A stretch of DNA of 47,635 nucleotides from Symbiodinium natans (GCA_905221605.1 CAJNDS010002478.1:93229-140863); one strand, 5' to 3'. Positions 20,452-32,427 are shown, counted from the stretch's first letter. Numbers and translations are program-made. Notes: generated by a model from the sequence alone, not told the origin.

Positions 20452-21962
20452 TTGCATTTGTTTAGTGCAATGGACATGATGCGGCGTCGTTCTGAACCTG
20501 GACTGTCATCGGAGGCCAATGATGCCGAAGAAAATCGCGGTGATAGGGGTGAAGACAGGCAACAAGCTCCTGAGGTACAAGCACTGACGGATGGGAGAGA
20601 AATTGCGCGAGTGCAGCCAATTGCTCAGATTGAAGGTGAAATGGTTCAAGGTCCACAGCGAATCCTTTCTGGAGCGAGCGGGCTCATGAGGAAATAAGAC
20701 TGAGGCAATCAAGGCCGGCAAGTCTTCCCGCAAGCGGAGGGGATAGAAGTGGTGAAAATACAAGGAGACCACCGTCGCTGCCAGATCTTCGAGATCGAGA
20801 ACCTGTACAAGCTGAGCGGCCATCGTCAGGTTTGATGGGTCAAATGGAAAGAGGTGACATTGGAGAGACACGAGTAGAAGAAGAGCTGATTCCGGACACT
20901 CCTGGAGATCAAGGAGAAGATATGGCGTCAAGCATGTGTTGAAGGAGCTTCTGGCGCATACCAAGGAGCTGGGTGTTGCGGTTTGGAAGGGGCATCAAGG
21001 TGGTAGAGTCCTACGCTGATGCTAGCTTCGCATCTGGAGAAAACGAGAAAAGTCACTCTGGTGCCGTGGTGGTATGGGGTGATTGTCCGGTGATGTGGGC
21101 AACGCAACGACAGTCAACGGTGGCTTTAAGTAATTACTGCCGAAGCTGAGTTACACGCGTCAATTGAGGTGCAACAATGATACAATCTTGCACTCCAATA
21201 ATTGCCTCCTTGGTTGGAACGGGTGAAGAAGCACTGCAAAAAGTGTTGTATACGGATTCTGTGTCGACGTGTTCGATTATTCAGTACCCTGCTGGCAGCT
21301 GGAGAACCCGACATCTACGAATTCGAGCAGCTGGCGTTAGGTCTCTGGTGGACCGTGGATATATGGTAATTGCACATCTTCGTGGTGAGTACATGATTGC
21401 TGACTTGTTAACAAAGCTGATGAGCGGACAGGTTTATGCAAAGCAAAAGGCGCTTTGGGGTCTCCAGATGTTGGTTCAAGGAACTGACCTGAAGAAGGCC
21501 ACTCTTGCTGTGGCGGTCATGATGGTGGCTGCATCTCTTCAAGGGATGGCAACAGTTCAGGGTGGAGAAGAAGCGTCAAATGCTGGGTTCTTTTGCTCAG
21601 ACGAAGGAGTGTGCAGAGTAGCCAACACGTCTACAATTATGGTTCTGGCTCAAGGTATAGAAACGGTTATCAACAATGTAGATATCGCTGTGTATTTGGT
21701 GGCAACAATCACACTCTGGGAATTGGCCAGGTATATCCTTCGGCGGCTGTACAAATGGCTGTGGGGCAGGAAAGTGGTGGTTATTCCCACGAGTGCCACT
21801 TTGTATACAACGGTGGGTGGGAACTGTATGCACGCGAGCAGTGACTGTGATGTTCTGCGCTATTCACAGTCCAGGGCCAGGACGCTTTGCAAGCGTTGTG
21901 TCAACAAGAGCTGGGTGGTGGGCGCTGAGTTCCTTGGTGAGGAACAGATCACTGGAACGTAG
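20452..21962 (+). pseudogene. Remnant Copia gag-pol: gag start, RNase H, C-terminal tail
   Basis: A frame from ATG 20470 (MDMMRRRSEPG...) is acidic and arginine-rich; a frameshift near 20650 leads to NPFWSERAHEEIRLRQ and a further open polar stretch ending at the stop at 20939-20941. RNase H follows from about 20960: YADASFASGE (first catalytic Asp), TAEAEL (Glu) and YTDSVSTCSI (Asp) are present but split by two frameshifts, near 21131 and 21172. Then comes the Copia-type end ADLLTKLMSGQVYAKQK. Downstream the frame runs on to TAG 21960-21962 with one or two hydrophobic stretches and a Cys/His motif, GGNCMHASSDCDVLR...LCKRC, which may bind zinc. Not functional as it stands. Confidence 0.8.
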
Positions 21963-22177
21963 ACTTTTAAATGTGAGGTGAAGAGATCCTTAATGGTTAA
22001 AAAGAATTCGGCCAATGCGCTGGAAGGTCGTCCTGGAAAGACGTTAAACCATAGTTTGCAAGCCGGTGGCTACGGCCCGTCTATTGGACGTTAAACATAT
22101 GTTGGCTGCTGTTACAAAGACAGCTTTTGGCTAGAATGGAAGGGAGCCTGCACCTCCAAGGGTGTCCTGAGGGAACC

Positions 22178-22192
22178 TCAGGACAGGGGGAG
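22178..22192 (+). promoter_or_regulatory. Polypurine tract of the retroelement
   Basis: AGGACAGGGGGAG directly abuts the TG of the right LTR, the expected site of plus-strand priming. Confidence 0.65.
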
Positions 22193-22384
22193 TGCGGAGG
22201 TTGCCTTTTACAGGTTGGAAGGGTGAAACACCCGCAAACAATTTTTGGCTCAAGATGACAATGCACTTAGTGAGAAAAGGGTGCTTGGTCTTTTGGGTTT
22301 GGTTTGTGGTTGGTCCAGGGAGCTTAAGGGCTTCTTCTGGGGTTGACTGTTTGGTTTCCTGTCCCCCTTTGGTTGCCCCCCGTA
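22193..22384 (+). repeat. Right LTR, 192 bp
   Basis: Same length as the left LTR, one substitution. Preceded by the purine tract. Leads into non-telomeric GC-rich sequence. Confidence 0.85.
22232..22254 (+). promoter_or_regulatory. Spliced-leader-like sequence in the right LTR
   Basis: Identical copy of 20256-20278 in the 3' LTR, again followed by ATG. Confidence 0.5.
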
Positions 22385-23880
22385 CCACCCCCCTACGTTG
22401 AGGGGCGGCGCTGAAGCCCTTTGACCTCGATGGGACAAGCCGGCCCAGGTCGCTCGCCCGCCTCCCACAGCATGGGGGTCGGCAGCGCCCACGATGGGAC
22501 CCCTCGCCGCAGGGGGCTTCAGGCCAACCAGGCAGGGCGGGTGCTCAAAAATCAGTTTTCTTCCCCACCCCCCCCTGCCCCGGCCCCTCACCTGCTCCAG
22601 GCCGCCCGTATGCCCCTGTCCTCTTTACCCGCCGGGGCCTCTATCTTACCTTCGAGACCTTGCTGGCACCCTTGACTCTCGCATTCAACCAACATCAAAG
22701 TTTTGAAAAGTGGACTGTTGTCTGAGTTTAGGCCTAAACCCTAAAAGGAATAGGTTTGGGTGGCTTTGCCGCCTTGGACGGCGTGGGGTGGGAGAAAAGT
22801 GTTAGATGGCCCCTCCACAATCGGGCCAAAGCTGCTCTTCAGCACCTCACGAAGCTTTCGAGCTTGTTCCGAAACCTAACCTTCACAGCATCTACGCCCT
22901 ATCACAGCAAACCCTAAACCCTAAACCCTAAACCCTAAAGCCTAAAGCCTAAAGCCTAAACCCTAAACCCTAAACCCTAACCCCCGAGTTGCTTGCTACA
23001 GGGGCTCGCAGACGGCGTTGGGTTTCTAGGGATAAAATAGTTTAGGGTCTAGGGAGTTTGGGTTTAAAGAGTTGAAATAAAGTTTAGGGTACCCCAAATC
23101 TGAAAACCCTAAACTCTCATCCCTTCATTGCTGGAGGTTTCATGTCCCAACACTTCTCCATCCGAAACTAAGCCCCACCACACGCAACCCTAAACCCTAA
23201 ACCCTGAACCCTAGACCTTAGACCCTAAACCCCAAGCCCTCAACCCTAAACTCTGGTATGGACTCCTGAATATGGACGTGAGTCGTTCCTGGCAGAAGAC
23301 AGAGTGACCCATAAAGGAATAATAAGGGACACCGGTGCTGCGTAAGATGTCAGGCTTGGGGCAAGGAGGAAATGGGTCGGGGGTTTGGGGTTTAGGGGTG
23401 TTTGGGGTACCTTAAACCCTCAACCCTAAACCCTAAACCTAAACCTGAACCCTCAACCCTCAACATACCTAAACCCTAGTGTCTGATGTTAGGAGACGTC
23501 TTGGGATTGACATGGGTTCAGGGTTTATGTTCAGCATCCAGGGTTGGGCCTCTCGAAGCCCGAAGCCCCAATCACTTAACTCTAATCCCTTTTGATCCCA
23601 TAAGCCCCATAAACCCTACACACCCCGCAAAAACGCCCTAAAAAAGCCCTATAGTCAGGCTAGAAGGCCTAAACCCTACACAGCCATGTATATAAGCCCT
23701 ACAAGACGGCTAGCCCTACACCCTGCATGCAAGCCGTATGATACGGCCAGAAGGGCTAAGCCCTGCAAAAAAGCCCTATAATACGGCTAGAAGGCCTAAA
23801 CCCTACACACCCTGTATAGTAGCCCTTTAACACGGCCAGAAGGCACCCTGACGAGCCCTGTAATAAGGTTAGGGTTTAGG
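22385..23880. other. GC-rich unique sequence and scattered telomere-like tracts
   Basis: 22385-22720 is non-repetitive and GC-rich with no recognised gene. The rest has short CCCTAAA runs (22911-22985) and, at 23640-23850, repeated phrases such as AAGCCCTATAATACGGCTAG and AAGGCCTAAACCCTACAC, an imperfect tandem repeat of about 65-70 bp. Confidence 0.55.
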
Positions 23881-24506
23881 GTTTAGGGTTTACGGGTTTA
23901 CGGGTTTACGGGTTTACGGGTTTACGGGTTTACGGGTTTACGGGTTTACGGGTTTACGGGTTTACGGGTTTACGGGTTTACGGGTTTACGGGTTTACGGG
24001 TTTACGGGTTTACGGGTTTACGGGTTTAACGGGTTTACGGGTTTACGGGTTTACGGGTTTACGGGTTTACGGGTTTACGGGTTTACGGGTTTACGGGTTT
24101 ACGGGTTTACGGGTTTGCGGGTTTGCGGGTTTGCGGGTTTGCGGGTTTGCGGGTTTGCGGGTTTGCGGGTTTGCGGGTTTGCGGGTTTGCGGGTTTGCGG
24201 GTTTGCGGGTTTGCGGGTTTGCGGGTTTACGGGTTTACGGGTTTACGGGTTTACGGGTTTACGGGTTTACGGGTTTACGGGTTTACGGGTTTACGGGTTT
24301 ACGGGTTTACGGGTGTACGGGTGTACGGGTGTACGGGTGTACGGGTGTACGGGTGTACGGGTGTACGGGTGTACGGGTGTACGGGTGTACGGGTGTACGG
24401 GTTTACGGGTGTACGGGTGTACGGGTGTACGGGTGTACGGGTGTACGGGTGTACGGGTGTACGGGTGTACGGGTTTACGGGTTTACGGGTTTACGGGTTT
24501 ACGGGC
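23881..24506. repeat. GGGTTTAC / GGGTTTGC / GGGTGTAC array
   Basis: About 78 units of an 8-base telomere-like variant in homogeneous blocks: GGGTTTAC to about 24114, GGGTTTGC to about 24226, GGGTTTAC again to about 24310, then GGGTGTAC (with one GGGTTTAC inside) to about 24474, and GGGTTTAC at the end. Arg/Gly/Val-Tyr reading frames are products of the repeat. Confidence 0.95.
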
Positions 24507-24992
24507 TTACGAGAGATCATCCGTGCCCCAAGGGTCGTCCGGAGCCGTCACAACACCGCCGCGCTCGAGCTGCGTCCTGCGTGCAAGAGGGCATTGGGTT
24601 TTTGGGGTTTGGGGTTCAGGTAATCCCTCAAACCCCCGATTAAAACCAAGAAAATATACCCTTTAGACCCTAAAATCCTTTAAACAAACCCTAAACCCTA
24701 AACCCTAAATCCGGAGGGTGGGCAGCTTTGCGGGTTTAGGGGTGAGGCCTGTCCATGATCTGAGGCAGTCGCAAAGAAAAAACCTAAACCCTAAACCAAC
24801 CGTCGTGGGTTGTGGGAACCCTTGGAGTGCCATGCTTCTTTGGGGTTTAGGGTTTAGGGTTTAGGGTTTACCCTAAACCCTATCACCCTAAACCCTCAAC
24901 CCGAAACTCTAGGGCGAAGGTGTGCTGATTTGCGCAACATCGGAATACTACGGTGAAGACTCGCCCTCTAAGCCGCTATGGACTCTGACGCC
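24507..24992. other. Coding-like fragments and telomere-like DNA before the satellite
   Basis: 24512-24590 is open in more than one frame but cannot be placed. 24921-24990 (GVLICATSEYYGEDSPSKPL) is coding-like and runs into the satellite. TTTAGGG followed directly by CCCTAAA at 24843-24880 would form a short hairpin. Confidence 0.35.
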
Positions 24993-27900
24993 GAGTATAC
25001 TGCGCCAGGACGAAAGTTCGTCGCATCGGGCACTTATGCCAGCATGTACGTGCAAACCCCCCACCCCCATAGACTCCTCCACCAGATGTGCCTCTGGGGC
25101 GCGGAGGATTTAAAGTCCTCCGTCGGAACAAAAATGTAATATATGTTTAAAACAGCGCGCAAATTCCTCCGCTGGCCAGGCCACAGAAAATGCACTTCCG
25201 CGTACTCCGCGTCCTCCACTAACGCAAGATATGCAAGTGCGACAAAACTTTCTTCCTCCTGATGCTCCCACCCCACTCAACATGAATAGGGACCCGTGCA
25301 AATTTCCTGCAAGGCAACATTTCCGTGTCCCTGGCCTGCCTTGGAAACACTCAACGTGAGAGTTTCACACGGACGTGCCTTGCCGAACTATCGGTCTTGG
25401 AGTTCATGAGCAGCACCCCACTCAACATGAATAGGGACCCGTGCAAATTTCCTGCAAGGCAACATTTCCGTGTCCCTGGCCTGCCTTGGAAACACTCAAC
25501 ATGAGAGTTTCACACGGACGTGCCTTGCCGAACTATCGGTCTTGGAGTTCATGAGCAGCACCCCACTCAACATGAATAGGGACCCGTGCAAATTTCCTGC
25601 AAGGCAACATTTCCGTGTCCCTGGCCTGCCTTGGAAACACTCAACATGAGAGTTTCACACGGACGTGCCTTGCCGAACTATCGGTCTTGGAGTTCATGCT
25701 GCTCCCACCCCGCTCAACATAAATAGGGACCCGTGCAAATTTCCTGCAAGGCAACATTTCCGTGTCCCTGGCCTGCCTTGGAAACACTCAACATGAGAGT
25801 TTCACACGGACGTGCCTTGCCGAACTATCGGTCTTGGAGTTCATGCTGCGCCAGGACGAAAGTTCGTCGCATCGGGCACTTATGCCAGCATGTACGTGCA
25901 AACCCCCCACCCCCATAGACTCCTCCACCAGATGTGCCTCTGGGGCGCGGAGGATTTAAAGTCCTCCGTCGGAACAAAAAAGTAATATATGTTTAAAACA
26001 GCGCGCAAATTCCTCCGCTGGCCAGGCCACAGAAAATGCACTTCCGCGTACTCCGCGTCCTCCACTAACGCAAGATATGCAAGTGCGACAAAACTTTCTT
26101 CCTCCTGATGCTCCCACCCCACTCAACATGAATAGGGACCCGTGCAAATTTCCTGCAAGGCAACATTTCCGTGTCCCTGGCCTGCCTTGGAAACACTCAA
26201 CGTGAGAGTTTCACACGGACGTGCCTTGCCGAACTATCGGTCTTGGAGTTCATGCGCAGCACCCCACTCAACATGAATAGGGACCCGTGCAAATTTCCTG
26301 CGAGGCAACATTTCCGTGTCCCTGGCCTGCCTTGGAAACACTCAACATGAGAGTTTCACACGGACGTGCCTTGCCGAACTATCGGTCTTGGAGTTCATGC
26401 TGCTACCACCCCACTCAACATGAATAGGGACCCGTGCAAATTTCCTGCAAGGCAACATTTCCGTGTCCCTGGCCTGCCTTGGAAACACTCAACATGAGAG
26501 TTTCACACGGACGTGCCTTGCCGAACTATCGGTCTTGGAGTTCATGCTGCTCCCACCCCGCTCAACATAAATAGGGACCCGTGCGAATTTCCTGCAAGGC
26601 AACATTTCCGTGTCCCTGGCCTGCCTTGGAAACACTCAACATGAGAGTTTCACACGGACGTGCCTTGCCGAACTATCGGTCTTGGAGTTCATGCTGCGCC
26701 AGGACGAAAGTTCGTCGCATCGGGCACTTATGCCAGCATGTACGTGCAAACCCCCCACCCCCATAGACTCCTCCACCAGATGTGCCTCTGGGGCGCGGAG
26801 GATTTAAAGTCCTCCGTCGGAACAAAAAAGTAATATATGTTTAAAACAGCGCGCAAATTCCTCCGCTGGCCAGGCCACAGAAAATGCACTTCCGCGTACT
26901 CCGCGTCCTCCACTAACGCAAGATATGCAAGTGCGACAAAACTTTCTTCCTCCTGATGCTCCCACCCCACTCAACATGAATAGGAACCCGTGCAAATTTC
27001 CTGCAAGGCAACATTTCCGTGTCCCTGGCCTGCCTTGGAAACACTCAACGTGAGAGTTTCACACGGACGTGCCTTGCCGAACTATCGGTCTTGGAGTTCA
27101 TGAGCAGCACCCCACTCAACATGAATAGGGACCCGTGCAAATTTCCTGCAAGGCAACATTTCCGTGTCCCTGGCCTGCCTTGGAAACACTCAACATGAGA
27201 GTTTCACACGGACGTGCCTTGCCGAACTATCGGTCTTGGAGTTCATGAGCAGCACCCCACTCAACATGAATAGGGACCCGTGCAAATTTCCTGCAAGGCA
27301 ACATTTCCGTGTCCCTGGCCTGCCTTGGAAACACTCAACATGAGAGTTTCACACGGACGTGCCTTGCCGAACTATCGGTCTTGGAGTTCATGCTGCTCCC
27401 ACCCCGCTCAACATAAATAGGGACCCGTGCAAATTTCCTGCAAGGCAACATTTCCGTGTCCCTGGCCTGCCTTGGAAACACTCAACATGAGAGTTTCACA
27501 CGGACGTGCCTTGCCGAACTATCGGTCTTGGAGTTCATGCTGCTCCCACCCCACTCAACATGAATAGGGACCCGTGCAAATTTCCTGCAAGGCAACATTT
27601 CCGTGTCCCTGGCCTGCCTTGGAAACACTCAACGTGAGAGTTTCACACGGACGTGCCTTGCCGAACTATCGGTCTTGGAGTTCAATGAGCAGCACCCCAC
27701 TCAACATGAATAGGGACCCGTGCAAATTTCCTGCGAGGCAACATTTCCGTGTCCCTGGCCTGCCTTGGAAACACTCAACATGAGAGTTTCACACGGACGT
27801 GCCTTGCCGAACTATCGGTCTTGGAGTTCATGAGCAGCGCCCCACTCAACATGAATAGGGACCCGTGCAAATTTCCTGCAAGGCAACATTTCCGTGTCCC

Positions 27901-30900
27901 TGGCCTGCCTTGGAAACACTCAACATGAGAGTTTCACACGGACGTGCCTTGCCGAACTATCGGTCTTGGAGTTCATGCTGCTCCCACCCCGCTCAACATA
28001 AATAGGGACCCGTGCAAATTTCCTGCAAGGCAACATTTCTGTGTCCCTGGCCTGCCTTGGAAACACTCAAAATGAGAGTTTCACACGGACGTGCCTTGCC
28101 GAACTATCGGTCTTGGAGTTCATGCTGCGCCAGGACGAAAGTTCGTCGCATCGGGCACTTATGCCAGCATGTACGTGCAAACCCCCCACCCCCATAGACT
28201 CCTCCACCAGATGTTCCTCTGGGGCGCGGAGGATTTAAAGTCCTCCGTCGGAACAAAAAAGTAATATATGTTTAAAACAGCGCGCAAATTCCTCCGCTGG
28301 CCAGGCCACAGAAAATGCACTTCCGCGTACTCCGCGTCCTCCACTAACGCAAGATATGCAAGTGCGACAAAACTTTCTTCCTCCTGATGCTCCCACCCCA
28401 CTCAACATGAATAGGAACCCGTGCAAATTTCCTGCAAGGCAACATTTCCGTGTCCCTGGCCTGCCTTGGAAACACTCAACGTGAGAGTTTCACACGGACG
28501 TGCCTTGCCGAACTATCGGTCTTGGAGTTCATGAGCAGCACCCCACTCAACATGAATAGGGACCCGTGCAAATTTCCTGCGAGGCAACATTTCCGTGTCC
28601 CTGGCCTGCCTTGGAAACACTCAACATGAGAGTTTCACACGGACGTGCCTTGCCGAACTATCGGTCTTGGAGTTCATGAGCAGCACCCCACTCAACATGA
28701 ATAGGGACCCGTGCAAATTTCCTGCAAGGCAACATTTCCGTGTCCCTGGCCTGCCTTGGAAACACTCAACATGAGAGTTTCACACGGACGTGCCTTGCCG
28801 AACTATCGGTCTTGGAGTTCATGCTGCTCCCACCCCGCTCAACATAAATAGGGACCCGTGCAAATTTCCTGCAAGGCAACATTTCCGTGTCCCTGGCCTG
28901 CCTTGGAAACACTCAACATGAGAGTTTCACACGGACGTGCCTTGCCGAACTATCGGTCTTGGAGTTCATGCTGCTCCCACCCCACTCAACATGAATAGGG
29001 ACCCGTGCAAATTTCCTGCAAGGCAACATTTCCGTGTCCCTGGCCTGCCTTGGAAACACTCAACGTGAGAGTTTCCAACACACAGACGTGCCTTGCCGAA
29101 CTATCGGTCTTGGAGTTCATGAGCAGCACCCCACTCAACATGAATAGGGACCCGTGCAAATTTCCTGCGAGGCAACATTTCCGTGTCCCTGGCCTGCCTT
29201 GGAAACACTCAACATGAGGTTTCACACGGACGTGCCTTGCCGAACTATCGGTCTTGGAGTTCATGAGCAGCACCCCACTCAACATGAATAGGGACCCGTG
29301 CAAATTTCCTGCAAGGCAACATTTCCGTGTCCCTGGCCTGCCTTGGAAACACTCAACATGAGAGTTTCACACGGACGTGCCTTGCCGAACTATCGGTCTT
29401 GGAGTTCATGCTGCTCCCACCCCACTCAACATGAATAGGGACCCGTGCAAATTTCCTGCAAGGCAACATTTCCGTGTCCCTGGCCTGCCTTGGAAACACT
29501 CAACATGAGAGTTTCACACGGACGTGCCTTGCCGAACTATCGGTCTTGGAGTTCATGCTGCGCCAGGACGAAAGTTCGTCGCATCGGGCACTTATGCCAG
29601 CATGTACGTGCAAACCCCCCACCCCCATAGACTCCTCCACCAGATGTGCCTCTGGGGCGCGGAGGATTTAAAGTCCTCCGTCGGAACAAAAAAGTAATAT
29701 ATGTTTAAAACAGCGCGCAAATTCCTCCGCTGGCCAGGCCACAGAAAATGCACTTCCGCGTACTCCGCGTCCTCCACTAACGCAAGATATGCAAGTGCGA
29801 CAAAACTTTCTTCCTCCTGATGCTCCCACCCCACTCAACATGAATAGGGAACCCGTGCAAATTTCCTGCAAGGCAACATTTCCGTGTCCCTGGCCTGCCT
29901 TGGAAACACTCAACGTGAGAGTTTCACACGGACGTGCCTTGCCGAACTATCGGTCTTGGAGTTCATGAGCAGCACCCCACTCAACATGAATAGGGACCCG
30001 TGCAAATTTCCTGCGAGGCAACATTTCCGTGTCCCTGGCCTGCCTTGGAAACACTCAACATGAGAGTTTCACACGGACGTGCCTTGCCGAACTATCGGTC
30101 TTGGAGTTCATGCTGCTCCCACCCCACTCAACATGAATAGGGACCCGTGCAAATTTCCTGCAAGGCAACATTTCCGTGTCCCTGGCCTGCCTTGGAAACA
30201 CTCAACATGAGAGTTTCACACGGACGTGCCTTGCCGAACTATCGGTCTTGGAGTTCATGCTGCTCCCACCCCGCTCAACATAAATAGGGACCCGTGCAAA
30301 TTTCCTGCAAGGCAACATTTCCGTGTCCCTGGCCTGCCTTGGAAACACTCAACATGAGAGTTTCACACGGACGTGCCTTGCCGAACTATCGGTCTTGGAG
30401 TTCATGCTGCGCCAGGACGAAAGTTCGTCGCATCGGGCACTTATGCCAGCATGTACGTGCAAACCCCCCACCCCCATAGACTCCTCCACCAGATGTGCCT
30501 CTGGGGCGCGGAGGATTTAAAGTCCTCCGTCGGAACAAAAAAGTAATATATATGTTTAAAACAGCGCGCAAATTCCTCCGCTGGCCAGGCCACAGAAAAT
30601 GCACTTCCGCGTACTCCGCGTCCTCCACTAACGCAAGATATGCAAGTGCGACAAAACTTTCTTCCTCCTGATGCTCCCACCCCACTCAACATGAATAGGG
30701 ACCCGTGCAAATTTCCTGCAAGGCAACATTTCCGTGTCCCTGGCCTGCCTTGGAAACACTCAACGTGAGAGTTTCACACGGACGTGCCTTGCCGAACTAT
30801 CGGTCTTGGAGTTCATGAGCAGCACCCCACTCAACATGAATAGGGACCCGTGCAAATTTCCTGCGAGGCAACATTTCCGTGTCCCTGGCCTGCCTTGGAA

Positions 30901-31519
30901 ACACTCAACACGAGAGTTTCACACGGACGTGCCTTGCCGAACTATCGGTCTTGGAGTTCATGAGCAGCACCCCACTCAACATGAATAGGGACCCGTGCAA
31001 ATTTCCTGCAAGGCAACATTTCCGTGTCCCTGGCCTGCCTTGGAAACACTCAACATGAGAGTTTCACACGGACGTGCCTTGCCGAACTATCGGTCTTGGA
31101 GTTCATGCTGCTCCCACCCCACTCAACATGAATAGGGGCCCGTGCAAATTTCCTGCAAGGCAACATTTCCGTGTCCCTGGCCTGCCTTGGAAACACTCAA
31201 CATGAGAGTTTCACACGGACGTGCCTTGCCGAACTATCGGTCTTGGAGTTCATGCTGCGCCAGGGCGAAAGTTCGTCGCATCGGGCACTTATGCCAGCAT
31301 GTACGTGCAAACCCCCCACCCCCATAGACTCCTCCACCAGATGTGCCTCTGGGGCGCGGAGGATTTAAAGTCCTCCGTCGGAACAAAAAAGTAATATATG
31401 TTTAAAACAGCGCGCAAATTCCTCCGCTGGCCAGGCCACAGAAAATGCACTTCCGCGTACTCCGCGTCCTCCACTAACGCAAGATATGCAAGTGCGACAA
31501 AACTTTCTTCCTCCTGATG
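24993..31519. repeat. Higher-order satellite array, 6.5 kb
   Basis: Two unit types alternate. A units (about 276 bp, from CTGCGCCAGGACGAAAGTTC) start at 25000, 25846, 26694, 28125, 29558, 30407 and 31255. B units (145-148 bp, from CTCAACATGAATAGGGACCC) follow each A in groups of 4, 4, 8, 8, 4 and 4, 32 in all. Within a group the last B usually has CTCAACATAAATAGG. Period is therefore about 848 bp (A plus 4 B) or 1432 bp (A plus 8 B). Copies are nearly identical. The array stops inside the seventh A unit, where TAGGGTTCAGGG begins. Open frames of 60-100 codons on both strands repeat with the units and are not supported as genes. Confidence 0.95.
25083..25130. repeat. Small hairpin in satellite A units
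   Basis: Each A unit has GGAGGATTTAAAGTCCTCC, a six-base stem with a seven-base loop. First instance given; it recurs in the other six A units. Confidence 0.6.
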
Positions 31520-31850
31520 TAGGGTTCAGGGTTCAGGGTTCAGGGTGTAGGTTTTAGGGTTTAGGACCAACAGTTCCCCCGAAGACCGCATGTGAGAGCC
31601 ACTCGTGCCAAGCTTAGGCGATTCTCATCAACCATGTTGAATCATTGAGCTGTTGTGCCCTTACGGAACCCTATGACACCTTTGCAAGCCCCTATAGAAT
31701 TCCACAGCTCCGGAAACAAAACCTCCAAAAAGGCAAGCCCTAAATCCTAAACCCTAAACCCTAAACCCCAAACCCCAAACCCTAAGCCCTAAGCCCTAAA
31801 CCCTAAACCTTAAACCCTAAACAATCTGTTCGAATTGGCTGGGCCTCGAG
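31520..31850. other. Telomere-like sequence after the satellite
   Basis: GGGTTCA and TTTAGGG units, 130 bases of mixed sequence with no supported gene, then CCCTAAA up to the exon at 31851. Confidence 0.6.
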
Positions 31851-31928
31851 GCTTCTGGAAGCCCGTTCCGACCCAAACATGGACGCCGGCCCATCCTCTT
31901 GTGCACTCGGTTCCTCACACCGTGTTGT
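31851..31928 (+). CDS. Ankyrin exon 1: LLEARSDPNMDAG
   Basis: Acceptor TGGGCCTCGAG; donor GTTGT|GCTAAG (GC type). It reads LLEARSDPNMDAGPSSCALG, the end of one ankyrin repeat and the start of the next. With the following exon the repeat completes at the usual length. CCCTAAA upstream, TTTAGGG downstream. Confidence 0.65.
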
Positions 31929-32427
31929 GCTAAGATGGTTTAGGGTTCAGGGTTTAGGGATTAGGGTTTAGGGCTTAAGGGGTTCTGTAGGGCTTTTGGG
32001 GGTTGGGGTTTACTTTACAGGCCTTGGTTGCGGGGTGCCGTATGTTACACCCAGCATCCGGGGATGATAGGGATCAGGGTTTCGGAATGCAGCGCCTCCC
32101 CCCCCCCAAATCTAAAGGAGACCTAGCTTAGGACCCACATCCATACATCTCCCATCTCTTTTTGCTTGTTGTGTAAAGGGGCCTGTTTTAGGCATTTTTT
32201 CGCCATTAATCTTCAATCTCTAAGCTTTCGGGCCCGTTCCCCAAAGCCCAAACTTCTATGCCCTGCACAAACCCCAACTATTCCAAGCCCTGAACCCAGA
32301 ACCCTAAACCCTGAACTCCAAACCCTAAACCCTGAACTCCAAACCCTAAACCCTAAACCCTAAACCCGAAACCATAAAACCCTAAAACCCTGAAGTCCTG
32401 TAAGCCCACCATAGGCTGGTGTCCCAG

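Larger units (their letters stand above)
20217..22384 (+). mobile_element. Copia-type LTR retrotransposon, internally deleted
   Basis: Two 192-bp LTRs (20217-20408 and 22193-22384) differ at one base (A/G in GGGTRAAAC). The internal region of 1784 bp is far too short for a full Copia polyprotein: it keeps an acidic gag-like start, a degenerate RNase H and a C-terminal tail, and lacks recognisable protease, integrase and reverse transcriptase. A possible primer-binding site follows the left LTR, and a purine tract CAGGACAGGGGGAG precedes the right one. No clear target duplication. The near-identical LTRs suggest a recent insertion, so the deletion probably pre-dates it and it moved using proteins from another copy. 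Confidence 0.85.

Noticed and set aside
25034-25276. Minus-strand frame MGWEHQEEESFVALAYLALV... repeated in each satellite A unit
   Set aside because: Its persistence follows from the near-identity of the units; no start context, family or independent constraint.
24993-31519. CRISPR array
   Set aside because: Units are 145-276 bp, near-identical throughout with no unique spacers, and the setting is eukaryotic.
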